Assembly: GCF_900142735.1 (NCBI RefSeq)
Contig: NZ_FRBY01000002.1
Location: 682,001-746,000 of the forward strand
Source of the DNA: Flavobacterium saccharophilum
Lineage (GTDB): Bacteria > Bacteroidota > Bacteroidia > Flavobacteriales > Flavobacteriaceae
Direction: 5' to 3'
DNA: 64,000 nt
Within the stretch, counting starts at the first letter, position 1. Every line of letters starts with the position of its first letter. Made by a program: the position numbers and the translations under genes. The notes beneath the pieces were generated by a model. It was not told where the DNA came from. It ran no database searches and saw only the letters and a program-made list of their open reading frames with translations. This document shows positions 1-7,719 of the stretch, in pieces.

Positions 1-82
1 TTCTATGTGTTTAATTTTCATTCAAAATCTACATCTTTAATTGAAAACATTAAATATCTTTGAAGTTCATTCAAATAAAATC

Positions 83-1183
83 ATGGGATTAATTAAAGAT
101 ATTTATTCTGTTTCTTTCTACGAGAAATTTGGTCAGGCTGTCGCCGAAGTACATCCAGCTTTCAACAAACAAAAATTTATTGAAGCCATTTACGAAGGCG
201 ATTTTTCTCAAAAAGAATGGAAAGACCGCATGAAACATACTACTGTTGTTTTGCATCAATTTATGCCTGAGAATTTTCCGGAAGCCGTTGCTTTAATTGA
301 TAGAATTATAAAAAACTTAAAGAGAAATAGTTTTACTGATGGTAATCTGGCTTTCATTTTCTTTGCCGATTATATCGAAAAATATGGTTTGGATGATTTT
401 AAAACTTCGGCGAAAGCCTTTGTTTCTATAACACAATTTATTAGTTGTGAATTTGCTGTTCGTCCTTTTATTTTAAAGTACAAAGAAAAGATGATTGATG
501 AAATGACAAAATGGTCATTGCATGAAAATCATCACGTTCGCAGATTAGCCAGCGAAGGTTCTCGCCCAAGATTACCGTGGGCAATGGCGATTCCATTTTT
601 AAAGAAAGATCCCACTTCAATTTTGCCTATTTTAGAAAATTTAAAAAATGATCCGTCCGAATATGTTCGCCGAAGTGTAGCCAATAATTTAAATGATATT
701 GTAAAAGATAATCCGGAAATAGTTCTTGAAATTGCTCAAAAATGGAAAGGCATCAGCAAGGAAACAGATGCAATTATCAAACACGGCTGTCGTACTTTAT
801 TAAAACAAGGTCATCCTGAAATCCTGAGTCATTATGGTTTGGAAAGCACTAATATTGAACTTTCTAATTTTGAAATCAAAACACCAAAAGTCAAAATTGG
901 CGATTATTTACAGTTTCAATTTCACTTGAATAATAAAAATGACGAAGCTAAAACCATTCGTTTAGAATACGCAGTTCATTATAAAAAATCAAAAGGTCAT
1001 TTGGCGAAAAAAGTATTTAAAATTAGTGAGAAAATCTATCAGCCACATCAATTGACAAAAGTCGAAAGAAATCAATCTTTTAAACTGATTACCACTCGAG
1101 TTTTTCATACAGGAATGCATCAATTGTCGATTATAATTAATGGAACAGAAAGTGATGCATTGGAGTTTGAATTAGTTAAATAA
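83..1183 (+). CDS. AlkC-like DNA glycosylase (HEAT-like repeats plus Ig-like domain)
   Basis: Likely removes alkylated bases (the AlkC/AlkD family acts on N3-methyl purines and pyrimidines) to start base excision repair in the cytoplasm. Residues about 1-255 form helical HEAT-like repeats, including the family stretch HHVRRLASEGSRPRLPWA. The last ~100 residues are beta-rich and resemble the C-terminal Ig-like domain found in one AlkC group. I chose the ATG at 83 (366 aa, MGLIKDIYS); an in-frame TTG at 41 would add 14 residues, but family proteins commonly begin MGLI. It is a single gene followed by a repeat-rich gap. Family assignment is firm; AlkC rather than another AlkD-like subfamily is inferred from the C-terminal domain. 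Confidence 0.8.
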   Translation: MGLIKDIYSVSFYEKFGQAVAEVHPAFNKQKFIEAIYEGDFSQKEWKDRMKHTTVVLHQFMPENFPEAVALIDRIIKNLKRNSFTDGNLAFIFFADYIEKYGLDDFKTSAKAFVSITQFISCEFAVRPFILKYKEKMIDEMTKWSLHENHHVRRLASEGSRPRLPWAMAIPFLKKDPTSILPILENLKNDPSEYVRRSVANNLNDIVKDNPEIVLEIAQKWKGISKETDAIIKHGCRTLLKQGHPEILSHYGLESTNIELSNFEIKTPKVKIGDYLQFQFHLNNKNDEAKTIRLEYAVHYKKSKGHLAKKVFKISEKIYQPHQLTKVERNQSFKLITTRVFHTGMHQLSIIINGTESDALEFELVK

Positions 1184-1500
1184 TTTCAATGCGCTAGTAA
1201 TACTCCATAGGAGTATCATATTTATAGCGAAGAGAAAACGTGCAAACAAAAAGCTCCAGCGGAGCGATATCTTATCACAATTATTTCGCCCCGCTGGGGC
1301 TGGTGCAATCTGGTATCTAAATTTTCTATAAACATTTCGTCTCTCCGAGACTTTTCGTGGATAAATTAAAATTTAATCAACACCATAAAAACAAACTCAA
1401 CCATTTTCCCTACTTTTATAAATACAAAAGAAATCTTAATCTAAATTAAGTTACAGATCGCGGTTACCACTGTAATTTTGTTTTCAAATCAAATATAACC
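1184..1500. other. Intergenic region with mini-hairpins and a -7 box
   Basis: No coding sequence is visible in these 317 bases. The first half holds a cluster of short 3-nt-loop hairpins (separate entry). The second half is AT-rich and carries TAATTTTG at 1473-1480, a match to the Bacteroidota -7 consensus TAnnTTTG, about 20 nt before the pirin start. I see no convincing -33 TTTG. Confidence 0.5.
1200..1351. repeat. Cluster of four mini-hairpins with 3-nt loops
   Basis: Four short perfect palindromes sit in 150 bases: ATACTCC-ATA-GGAGTAT (1200-1216), GCTCC-AGC-GGAGC (1253-1265), GCCCC-GCT-GGGGC (1288-1300) and GTCTC-TCC-GAGAC (1339-1351). All have 5-7 bp arms and a 3-nt loop, but different arm sequences. 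It looks like a dispersed REP-type intergenic repeat; no gene is present. Confidence 0.6.
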
Positions 1501-2382
1501 ATGTCAAATATCAGTTTAATTATCGAAGAACGTGCTGCCAATATTGGCAATTTTATGGTAGGCAGATTATTGCCTTTCCGTGAAAAAAGAGCTGTCGGAC
1601 CATTTGTCTTTATTGATCATATGGGGCCTGCTCATTTAAGTGATCATGAAAATATGGATGTTCCTCCTCATCCGCATATTGGCCTTTCAACCCTAACTTT
1701 TTTATTTGAAGGAAGCATTATGCACCGCGATAGTTTAGGAACCGAATTAGAAATAAAACCGGGCGCCGTAAACTGGATGACGGCCGGAAAAGGAATTGTA
1801 CATTCTGAAAGAACGCCGGAGTATTTGAGACATTCTGACAAAATGCTTCACGGTTTGCAAATTTGGGTTGCGTTGCCAAAAGAATTAGAACAGATGGATC
1901 CGAATTTTGCGCACGTTGAAGCAGATGATATTCCGAAATGGGAAGAAGATGGTGTTTCGTATAAACTAATTGCCGGAGAAGCTTTTGGCAAAAAATCGCC
2001 AGTTCCGGTTTATAGTCCGCTTTATTTTATTGAAATTAAAAGCAAAGAAGCTAAAAAAATCAATATCGGAAAAGATTTATTCGGAGAAAGTGGATTGTAT
2101 ATTTTGGAAGGAAGCATTAAAAGTGGCGAACATGTTTACGATCCAAAACAAATTTTGATTACCAATGACAGCACTTTATGTGAGTTTGAAATCGCAGAAA
2201 ACAGTACCGTTTATATTTTTGGAGGACAGCCGTTTCCTGAAGAACATTTTATCTTTTGGAATTTTGTTTCTTCGGATAAAGAATTACTCGAAAAAGCAAA
2301 AAAAGACTGGACAGAACAAACTTTCCCAAAAGTCCCTGGCGAAACTGAATTTGTCCCATTACCTGAACCAAGAATCAAATAA
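1501..2382 (+). CDS. Pirin family protein
   Basis: Two-domain cupin of the pirin family (293 aa, normal length). The N-terminal cupin has the metal ligands expected of pirins: His57 and His59 in PPHPHIG, and His101 and Glu103 in GIVHSER. Pirins bind Fe and some have quercetinase activity or act as redox sensors; the substrate here cannot be told. First gene of a tight cluster: OsmC follows after 3 bp and a GNAT protein 6 bp after that. The OsmC neighbour suggests a redox or electrophile stress role (inference). Confidence 0.9.
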   Translation: MSNISLIIEERAANIGNFMVGRLLPFREKRAVGPFVFIDHMGPAHLSDHENMDVPPHPHIGLSTLTFLFEGSIMHRDSLGTELEIKPGAVNWMTAGKGIVHSERTPEYLRHSDKMLHGLQIWVALPKELEQMDPNFAHVEADDIPKWEEDGVSYKLIAGEAFGKKSPVPVYSPLYFIEIKSKEAKKINIGKDLFGESGLYILEGSIKSGEHVYDPKQILITNDSTLCEFEIAENSTVYIFGGQPFPEEHFIFWNFVSSDKELLEKAKKDWTEQTFPKVPGETEFVPLPEPRIK

Positions 2383-2385
2383 AAT

Positions 2386-2781
2386 ATGGATACGATCTCA
2401 GCAAAAATAGATACACGTTTGTATCGAACAGAAGTAAAATCAGCAAGTGATAACGTCTTAATATCTGATGAACCCCAAGAACTGGGCGGTAAAAATTTAG
2501 GTTTAAATCCGACAGAGCTGTTGGCAGCTTCATTAGCTTCATGCACTGTAATTACTTTGAGAATGTACATCAATCGCAAACAATGGAACGTTTCAGAAAT
2601 AAATGTCAAAATTGATTTTGAAAGAGATTCTGAGCGAAGTGTATCTGTATTCACAAGAAAAATAGAAGTAATTGGTGAAGTTGACGAAACACAAAGACAA
2701 AGATTGGAAACCATTGCCAACAGCTGTCCAATTCATAAAACACTAACACATTCAATCGAAATAAAAACCACATTAATATAA
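2386..2781 (+). CDS. OsmC family peroxiredoxin-like protein
   Basis: OsmC/Ohr fold protein (131 aa) that typically reduces organic hydroperoxides using two cysteines. Both are present: Cys53 in ASCTVITLRMY and Cys114 in NSCPIHKTL. The N-terminal GLNPTELLAASLASC segment is typical of the YhfA/OsmC subgroup. It lies 3 bp after the pirin gene and 6 bp before a GNAT gene, so the three are probably one transcript. OsmC rather than Ohr is based on overall pattern only. Confidence 0.9.
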   Translation: MDTISAKIDTRLYRTEVKSASDNVLISDEPQELGGKNLGLNPTELLAASLASCTVITLRMYINRKQWNVSEINVKIDFERDSERSVSVFTRKIEVIGEVDETQRQRLETIANSCPIHKTLTHSIEIKTTLI

Positions 2782-2787
2782 CTTACC

Positions 2788-3072
2788 ATGGAAATAAATC
2801 AAATCAACGATATAAGAAAAGGCTATTTTGAAGCTATAGAAGACGGAAAAGAAGCCGGAAAAATGACCTACACTTGGGCTGGAGATTCAAAATTCATTAT
2901 CGACCATACTGAAGTTAACGAAGGATTCAACGGAAAAGGTGTCGGTAAAAAACTGGTATTGGCTGCAGTTGATTATGCAAGAAATAACAATTTGAAAATT
3001 ATTCCGCTTTGTCCTTTTGCAAAAAGTGTTTTTGATAAGACGGAGGAAATTCGTGATGTACTTTTTTCTTAA
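2788..3072 (+). CDS. Small GNAT N-acetyltransferase (YjdJ type)
   Basis: 94-aa single-domain protein of the short GNAT group. The acetyl-CoA binding loop is seen in NEGFNGKGVGKKLV, followed by the conserved CPFAKSVFDK end that marks this subfamily. The substrate is unknown. Last gene of the pirin-OsmC-GNAT cluster. Its stop codon overlaps the first unit of an 8-nt tandem repeat. Confidence 0.85.
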   Translation: MEINQINDIRKGYFEAIEDGKEAGKMTYTWAGDSKFIIDHTEVNEGFNGKGVGKKLVLAAVDYARNNNLKIIPLCPFAKSVFDKTEEIRDVLFS

Positions 3073-3119
3073 AGATGCTAAGATGCTAAGATTCTAAGTT
3101 GCTAAGGTTCTAAGATTCT
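3072..3119. repeat. 8-nt tandem repeat array, AAGNTNCT type
   Basis: Six contiguous 8-nt units (AAGATGCT, AAGATGCT, AAGATTCT, AAGTTGCT, AAGGTTCT, AAGATTCT) start inside the GNAT stop codon. The same unit recurs at 39232-39266, 57877-57900 and 60791-60830, always just beyond a gene. Confidence 0.75.
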
Positions 3120-3120
3120 T

Positions 3121-3242
3121 TTAACCGCAAAGCACGCAAAGAATTACGCAAAGTTCGCAAAGTTTTAGGTAAAGCTTTGCGAACTTTGTGTTTATATTCA
3201 GTTTTAGTATATAACTAAACCTTTGCGATCTTTGCGGTTAAA
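3121..3242. repeat. Nested inverted repeat built from GCAAAG words
   Basis: The left side repeats GCAAAGNNC units. The outer arms TTAACCGCAAAG (3121-3132) and CTTTGCGGTTAA (3231-3242) are perfect complements, and an inner stem pairs GCAAAGTTCGCAAAG with CTTTGCGAACTTTG. A related element lies at 63237-63364. Confidence 0.7.
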
Positions 3243-3288
3243 TCAACACAAAGAGAAAACAAAATTTTCAAATCTCCTCGAAAAGCCT

Positions 3289-3296
3289 TACATTTG
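3289..3296 (+). promoter_or_regulatory. Candidate -7 box, adenosine deaminase
   Basis: TACATTTG matches the Bacteroidota -7 consensus TAnnTTTG and lies 21 nt before the ATG at 3318. No clear -33 TTTG is seen. Confidence 0.45.
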
Positions 3297-3317
3297 CATG
3301 TAATTTAAACTTAGAGT

Positions 3318-4733
3318 ATGACGAGGATAATTACACTTTTCTGTTTTTTTATAGCGCAAATCGGCTTTTCTCAAACGGCTGGCGACTATTTAGAAAAAAT
3401 CAGAAACAACGAAGCTCTCTTAACAGCTTTTTTTCAACAAATGCCTAAAGGAGGCGATTTACACCATCATTTTTCGGGATCAATCTATGCAGAACCACTT
3501 TTGGAAAGAGCTATTGCAGAAGATTTTTATCTGAATTTAGAAACGATGGCAGTCGCTAAAACAAAACCTTCAGGAGGCAATTGGCAAAACTTCTCTTCTC
3601 TTAAGAACGAAGGAAAATTATCCTTCTATCAACAACAAGTAATGCAAACCTGGTCGGCTAAGGATTATAATGGTTCTGTTCCTTCTGACGATTTGTTTTT
3701 CGACTCTTTTATGAAATTTGAACCTACCATTCAAGGTCATTTTGCAGAAGGAATGCTCGAATTAAAAAAACGTGCCCTTGCAGAAAATGTAAGCTATATA
3801 GAAACACAATTATCAACTATTCCGTGCGATATGAATGTTTCTGATTTGACTGATTTCAACGCAAAATTACGTCAGGCTTCTGCTCAAAAAGATGAAAAAG
3901 CGGCAACGAAACTTTTAGACGAATTGTACAAAGCGATTCAGCAAAAAGATGCTAAAAAATATGCGACCGATTTCAATACTAATTTCATTGCAAAATTGCA
4001 CAAAGACCTAAAAATTGACGATGATAAATTTACGATGCGCTATCAAAATTTTGTGCTTCGTTTTATGGATCCGGTTGATTTATTTAAAAACCTGACTATT
4101 GCATTTATCTCAGCGAACGATAGTAAATTGGTTGCCGGCGTAAACATTGTTTCTCCAGAGCATGGTGAAAATTCTATGAAAGATTATTGGCTACACATGG
4201 TCATGTTTAAATATTGTCACTCTAAATTCCCAGAGGTAAAATATACACTTCATGCTGGCGAATTAACTTTAGGTTTGGTTCAGCCAGAAGATTTAACTTG
4301 GCATATTAATGATGCAATTCACATTGCAGGTGCCAACAGAATCGGTCACGGGGTTGATATTGCCTACGAGCAAAACTCGTACGATTTATTACACTACATG
4401 GCAAAAAACAATATTCCGATTGAGATTAATTTGGCGAGTAACGAATTCATTTTAAAAGTAAAAGACGGTCGTCATCCGTTTACGCTTTACAAAGAATTTA
4501 ATGTGCCAATTGTAATCAGTACAGACGATGCGGGAATATTAAGAACCAATATGACTGAACAATATGTTTTATTGGCCAAAAGATATTCTGATGTTTCGTA
4601 TGCAACTATAAAACAATACGTTTACAATAGTATCAATTATAGTTTTATTCAGGATGCTTCGGTAAAAAAGCAATTATTGAAAGATTTGGATACGAGATTT
4701 AAAACTTTTGAAGACAAATTTTCTAAAAATTAA
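3318..4733 (+). CDS. Secreted adenosine deaminase-like enzyme
   Basis: Adenosine/AMP deaminase fold metalloenzyme (471 aa) that probably hydrolyses adenosine to inosine and ammonia. Zinc and catalytic motifs are in order: His49 and His51 (GGDLHHHFSG), His312 (YTLHAGEL), His344 (RIGHGVD) and Asp403-Asp404 (STDDAG). The N-terminus (ITLFCFFIAQIGFSQ) is a signal peptide, so it acts in the periplasm or outside. The length and export resemble the growth-factor-type (ADGF) deaminases rather than the ~330-aa cytosolic enzyme. Monocistronic between repeat elements. A role in scavenging extracellular nucleosides is inferred. Confidence 0.88.
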   Translation: MTRIITLFCFFIAQIGFSQTAGDYLEKIRNNEALLTAFFQQMPKGGDLHHHFSGSIYAEPLLERAIAEDFYLNLETMAVAKTKPSGGNWQNFSSLKNEGKLSFYQQQVMQTWSAKDYNGSVPSDDLFFDSFMKFEPTIQGHFAEGMLELKKRALAENVSYIETQLSTIPCDMNVSDLTDFNAKLRQASAQKDEKAATKLLDELYKAIQQKDAKKYATDFNTNFIAKLHKDLKIDDDKFTMRYQNFVLRFMDPVDLFKNLTIAFISANDSKLVAGVNIVSPEHGENSMKDYWLHMVMFKYCHSKFPEVKYTLHAGELTLGLVQPEDLTWHINDAIHIAGANRIGHGVDIAYEQNSYDLLHYMAKNNIPIEINLASNEFILKVKDGRHPFTLYKEFNVPIVISTDDAGILRTNMTEQYVLLAKRYSDVSYATIKQYVYNSINYSFIQDASVKKQLLKDLDTRFKTFEDKFSKN

Positions 4734-4739
4734 ACTTGT

Positions 4740-4880
4740 CGAAATTTGTGTAAAAATATTTCACGCAGATTTACACAGATTGAAGCTGATTGACGCAGAT
4801 TTTAAATAAAAATAAAAATCTGCCGAATCTGCTAAATCTGCGAGAGATAATTTTTTCTCGCAGATTTAGCAGATCAAGCA
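4740..4880. repeat. CGCAGATT word repeats with a perfect 19-bp hairpin
   Basis: Degenerate CRCAGATT words fill 4755-4800. They are followed by a perfect 19-bp stem, 4827-4845 against 4856-4874, with a 10-nt loop. Related words occur at 5213-5300, 14550-14625, 48800-48845 and 50840-50890. It sits between adenosine deaminase and the next gene and may act as a terminator. Confidence 0.6.
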
Positions 4881-4899
4881 GATAAATTCATTTAATTAT

Positions 4900-5202
4900 A
4901 TGATTCTAGAAGCCGTTTTCTTATTTATAAAACCGGATTTAGCAAATCAATTCGAGGTTGATTTTGCAAAAGCAAGCCAATATATTTCATCAATTGATGG
5001 CTATTTAGGACATCGTCTAGAAAAATGTCTGGAAGTCGAAAATAAATATCTTTTGCTGGTTGATTGGAATACGTTGGAAGATCATACCATAGGTTTTAGA
5101 ACTTCAGAAGCGTATCTGGAATGGAAAAAGATTCTGCATCATTATTATGAACCATTTCCAATTGTAGAGCATTTTGAAACTGTTTTTGAGAATAAAAAAT
5201 AG
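4900..5202 (+). CDS. Antibiotic biosynthesis monooxygenase (ABM) domain protein
   Basis: 100-aa ferredoxin-like ABM-fold protein. The pattern is the usual one: an N-terminal beta strand (AVFLFIKPD), a helix, SIDGYLGHRLEKCLE, LLLVDWNTLEDHTIGFRTSEAYLEWK, and a C-terminal strand with a PFPIVEHFETV end. Members include quinol monooxygenases and haem-degrading enzymes, but most are uncharacterised; no residue here fixes a substrate. Stands alone between two word-repeat gaps. Confidence 0.75.
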   Translation: MILEAVFLFIKPDLANQFEVDFAKASQYISSIDGYLGHRLEKCLEVENKYLLLVDWNTLEDHTIGFRTSEAYLEWKKILHHYYEPFPIVEHFETVFENKK

Positions 5203-5309
5203 CCGCTAAATTGCCCACAAATTGTACGGATTGAACAGATCCTCACAGATTTTTCTAATTTTAATTTGTGGAAATTCGTGTAATTCGTGGCAAAAAATAA
5301 AAATAAAAG

Positions 5310-5783
5310 ATGAATATCAAACTTATCGCCATTGGCAAAACCGACAATAAATCGTTGCAGACTTTAATCGACGATTACACTAAACGTTTGTCGTTTTATA
5401 TCAAATTTGATTTGGAGATTATTCCGGATATCAAAAACGTGAAGAATTTATCTGAAAGCCAACAGAAAGAAAAAGAAGGCGAATTGATTTTGTCCAAACT
5501 TTCTCCGACAGATCAATTGATTTTATTGGATGAAAACGGGAAAAACTTCTCCAGCGTTGGTTTTTCTGAAGAATTGCAAAAGAAAATGAACTCGGGAATT
5601 AAAACATTGGTGTTCGTAATTGGTGGCCCATACGGATTTTCAGACACCGTTTACAGTAAAGCGCAGGGAAAAATTTCGCTTTCACTTATGACGTTCTCCC
5701 ATCAAATGGTTCGTTTATTTTTTATCGAACAATTGTACCGCGGATTTACGATTTTACGAAATGAACCTTATCATCACCAGTAG
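5310..5783 (+). CDS. rlmH: 23S rRNA (pseudouridine1915-N3)-methyltransferase RlmH
   Basis: SPOUT-class methyltransferase that methylates pseudouridine 1915 in helix 69 of 23S rRNA in the assembled ribosome. 157 aa, standard for RlmH. The SAM-binding trefoil-knot motif is VFVIGGPYGFSD, followed by the conserved SLSLMTFSHQMVRLFFIEQLYRG and the terminal NEPYHHQ. Alone on the plus strand and convergent with the lipoprotein gene 40 bp away. Confidence 0.97.
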   Translation: MNIKLIAIGKTDNKSLQTLIDDYTKRLSFYIKFDLEIIPDIKNVKNLSESQQKEKEGELILSKLSPTDQLILLDENGKNFSSVGFSEELQKKMNSGIKTLVFVIGGPYGFSDTVYSKAQGKISLSLMTFSHQMVRLFFIEQLYRGFTILRNEPYHHQ

Positions 5784-5823
5784 ACTTTTGTTTCAGGTTT
5801 TCTTTGTTTCAGGTTTCAAGTTT

Positions 5824-6474
5824 TTAGTAGATATACTCTTCTTCTTCACTTATAAAAACAAATGGGATCTTTTTATCAATTATAGTTTTTACCAGGATTT
5901 TACATTGAATATAATCTTCGTAAAGCATCTTTTTATCGTATGAAAATATAATTTCAGCTTTTGGGTTTATTACTAAGCTATCCAGAAAAGGTTCCAGATT
6001 ATGTTTAGGAAAATCATAGGTTTTTCTCCCTCTATATTCTATCATCCCATTTTTTCTAAAATACAATTGACTAGTGTTTTTGCTAACAGACTCCATTTTA
6101 TAATACACTTTCGTGAAAGGCAAAAAGGCTAAATTCTTTCCGATGGAATCTGCATAGGAATAATAATTTTCGGCTTTTTCGTTTTTATGGGCGCTGTCTC
6201 CTCGCTTTTTCTCCTGTAATTTCAATACTTCTGGAATTACCAATCTCAAAGGCAAACGCTTGTCAATATTGAAAATCCAGTTGGTTGAGATGATGCTGTT
6301 TTTTCTGTTTACTTCTGCGATGGTGTCTTTGCCTTCCGTTTTGAAGAAGATATAAATTGGCGAATGATCCTGAACGTCTTTTACAATTGAAACATTTGCT
6401 TTTGGGAGTAAGACATCTTTTTTTTCTTCGCAGGAAAAAAGAAGAAAAGTTAAAATTAAACTGAAGTACTTCAT
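5824..6474 (-). CDS. Lipoprotein of unknown function
   Basis: 216 aa. The N-terminus MKYFSLILTFLLFSC is a lipoprotein signal with the acylated cysteine at residue 15, followed by acidic residues (EEKKD) often seen on outer-membrane lipoproteins of Bacteroidota. The body is mixed alpha/beta with no motif I recognise. Convergent with rlmH and separated from folP by an inverted-repeat element. No function is proposed. Confidence 0.75.
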   Translation of the reverse strand: MKYFSLILTFLLFSCEEKKDVLLPKANVSIVKDVQDHSPIYIFFKTEGKDTIAEVNRKNSIISTNWIFNIDKRLPLRLVIPEVLKLQEKKRGDSAHKNEKAENYYSYADSIGKNLAFLPFTKVYYKMESVSKNTSQLYFRKNGMIEYRGRKTYDFPKHNLEPFLDSLVINPKAEIIFSYDKKMLYEDYIQCKILVKTIIDKKIPFVFISEEEEYIY

Positions 6475-6544
6475 AAATATAGCATTAAAAATTTTAAATT
6501 AACGAAAGGCATTTGCCTTAGCAAGTATCAATTAGCCCAAAGTA

Positions 6545-6646
6545 TGTCATTCCGAGGAACGAGGAATCCCCGTAAGTAGCTCGACAAAGATTGGCGAATT
6601 CCTACACGGAGTTTCTTGCGGGGATTCCTCGTTCCTCGGAATGACA
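6545..6646. mobile_element. Long inverted-repeat element (MITE- or REP-like)
   Basis: Arms 6545-6576 and 6615-6646 pair over 32 bp with a single G-T wobble; the outer 28 bp (TGTCATTCCGAGGAACGAGG and the next 8 bases) are perfect. The 38-nt loop has no ORF. No gene or clear target-site duplication is present, so mobility is only inferred from the shape. Confidence 0.7.
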
Positions 6647-6667
6647 AATCTGTCGCTTAAGCTCCTC

Positions 6668-7492
6668 TTATACACTCATTTTCCCAAACAAAGTAACACA
6701 TTCCACGGCTTCTTTCACATCATGAACACGCAAAATTTTCGTACCTTTTGTCAATGCAATAGTATTCAAAACTGTTGTTCCGTTTAAGGCTTCTTGTGCA
6801 GTGTTACCAAGTGTTTTATAAATCATTGATTTTCTTGAAACTCCTGCCAAAACTGGCAATTCTAATAAATTAAAAAGTTCCATTTTTTGCAAAACATCAT
6901 AATTTTGATCGATTGTTTTCGCGAAACCGAAACCTGGGTCTAAAATTAAATCGTTGATTCCTAAAGCTCTTGCTTTTTTTACTTTTTCAGAAAAATAGAA
7001 AAGCATTTCTTTTACAATATCATCGTATTGCGTCAAACTCTGCATGGTTTGCGGATTCCCACGCATGTGCATCATGATGTATGGAACATTGTACTCTGCA
7101 ATTACATCAAACATTTTATCGTCTAATTCTCCGGCGGCAATATCATTTATAATCGCTGCACCACTTTCTATACTTGCTTTTGCAACTTTCGCTCTAAACG
7201 TATCTATCGACAATAAAGCTTGTGGAAAGTGTTTTAAAATCAATTCAATTACGGGAACAATACGTTCAATTTCTTCGGCTTCGGTCACAAATTCAGCGCT
7301 TGGTTTGCTTGAATAAGCACCAATATCTATAAATGTCGCACCTTCAGAAAGCATTTTATCTACCTGAGCGATTATCTCTTCTTCGTTTTTATACTTTCCT
7401 CCGTCAAAAAAGGAATTTGGCGTCACATTCAAAATTCCCATTACTTTAGGAATTGACAAATCAATAAGTTGGCCTTTGCAGTTAATCGTCAT
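6668..7492 (-). CDS. folP: Dihydropteroate synthase
   Basis: Condenses 6-hydroxymethyl-dihydropterin diphosphate with p-aminobenzoate in folate synthesis; target of sulfonamides. 274 aa TIM barrel. Signatures are VMGILNVTPNSFFDGG (pterin diphosphate loop), FIDIGAYSSKPSA, SIDTFRAKVA, IINDIAAG, MHMRGNPQTM, LDPGFGFAKT and the C-terminal RVHDVKE. A conventional single gene on the minus strand, divergent from the DUF1599 gene across a repeat region. Confidence 0.97.
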   Translation of the reverse strand: MTINCKGQLIDLSIPKVMGILNVTPNSFFDGGKYKNEEEIIAQVDKMLSEGATFIDIGAYSSKPSAEFVTEAEEIERIVPVIELILKHFPQALLSIDTFRAKVAKASIESGAAIINDIAAGELDDKMFDVIAEYNVPYIMMHMRGNPQTMQSLTQYDDIVKEMLFYFSEKVKKARALGINDLILDPGFGFAKTIDQNYDVLQKMELFNLLELPVLAGVSRKSMIYKTLGNTAQEALNGTTVLNTIALTKGTKILRVHDVKEAVECVTLFGKMSV

Positions 7493-7506
7493 GTGTTGTT
7501 ATTTTT

Positions 7507-7584
7507 GTTTCAGGTTTCAAGTTTCAGGTTGACGTAGATTGTGTAAGTTCCAGAACTTGAAACTTGAAACCTGAAACTTGAAAC
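7507..7584. repeat. Inverted heptad repeats, CTTGAAAC/CTGAAAC family
   Basis: TTTCAGG/TTTCAAG heptads (7507-7530) face a run of TTGAAAC/CTGAAAC heptads (7554-7584), able to fold into a ~23-bp hairpin. Further copies of the same heptad lie at 5790-5826, 7635-7667, 60837-60866, 60968-61000, 61779-61799, 63179-63212 and 63390-63424. Confidence 0.75.
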
Positions 7585-7719
7585 ATTAATTTTTTAAAGT
7601 TTAAAGTTGCGGCATTAACAATTTGTTTAGAAAAAACTTGAAACAAAGAAAACCTGAAACTTGAAACTCTTGAAAAATTCCTTATTTTTGAAGAAATTTT
7701 AGCAAATATACAGCAATAA

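Noticed and set aside
2211..2720. 169-codon minus-strand frame across pirin and OsmC
   Set aside because: Crosses two well-supported genes on the opposite strand and shows no domain.
6545..6646. Inverted repeat as the terminator of folP or the lipoprotein gene
   Set aside because: It lacks a T run, arms are far longer than terminators, and it lies upstream of the lipoprotein gene and downstream of folP with a 38-nt loop.
7044..7316. Plus-strand frame opposite folP
   Set aside because: Antisense shadow of a complete dihydropteroate synthase.
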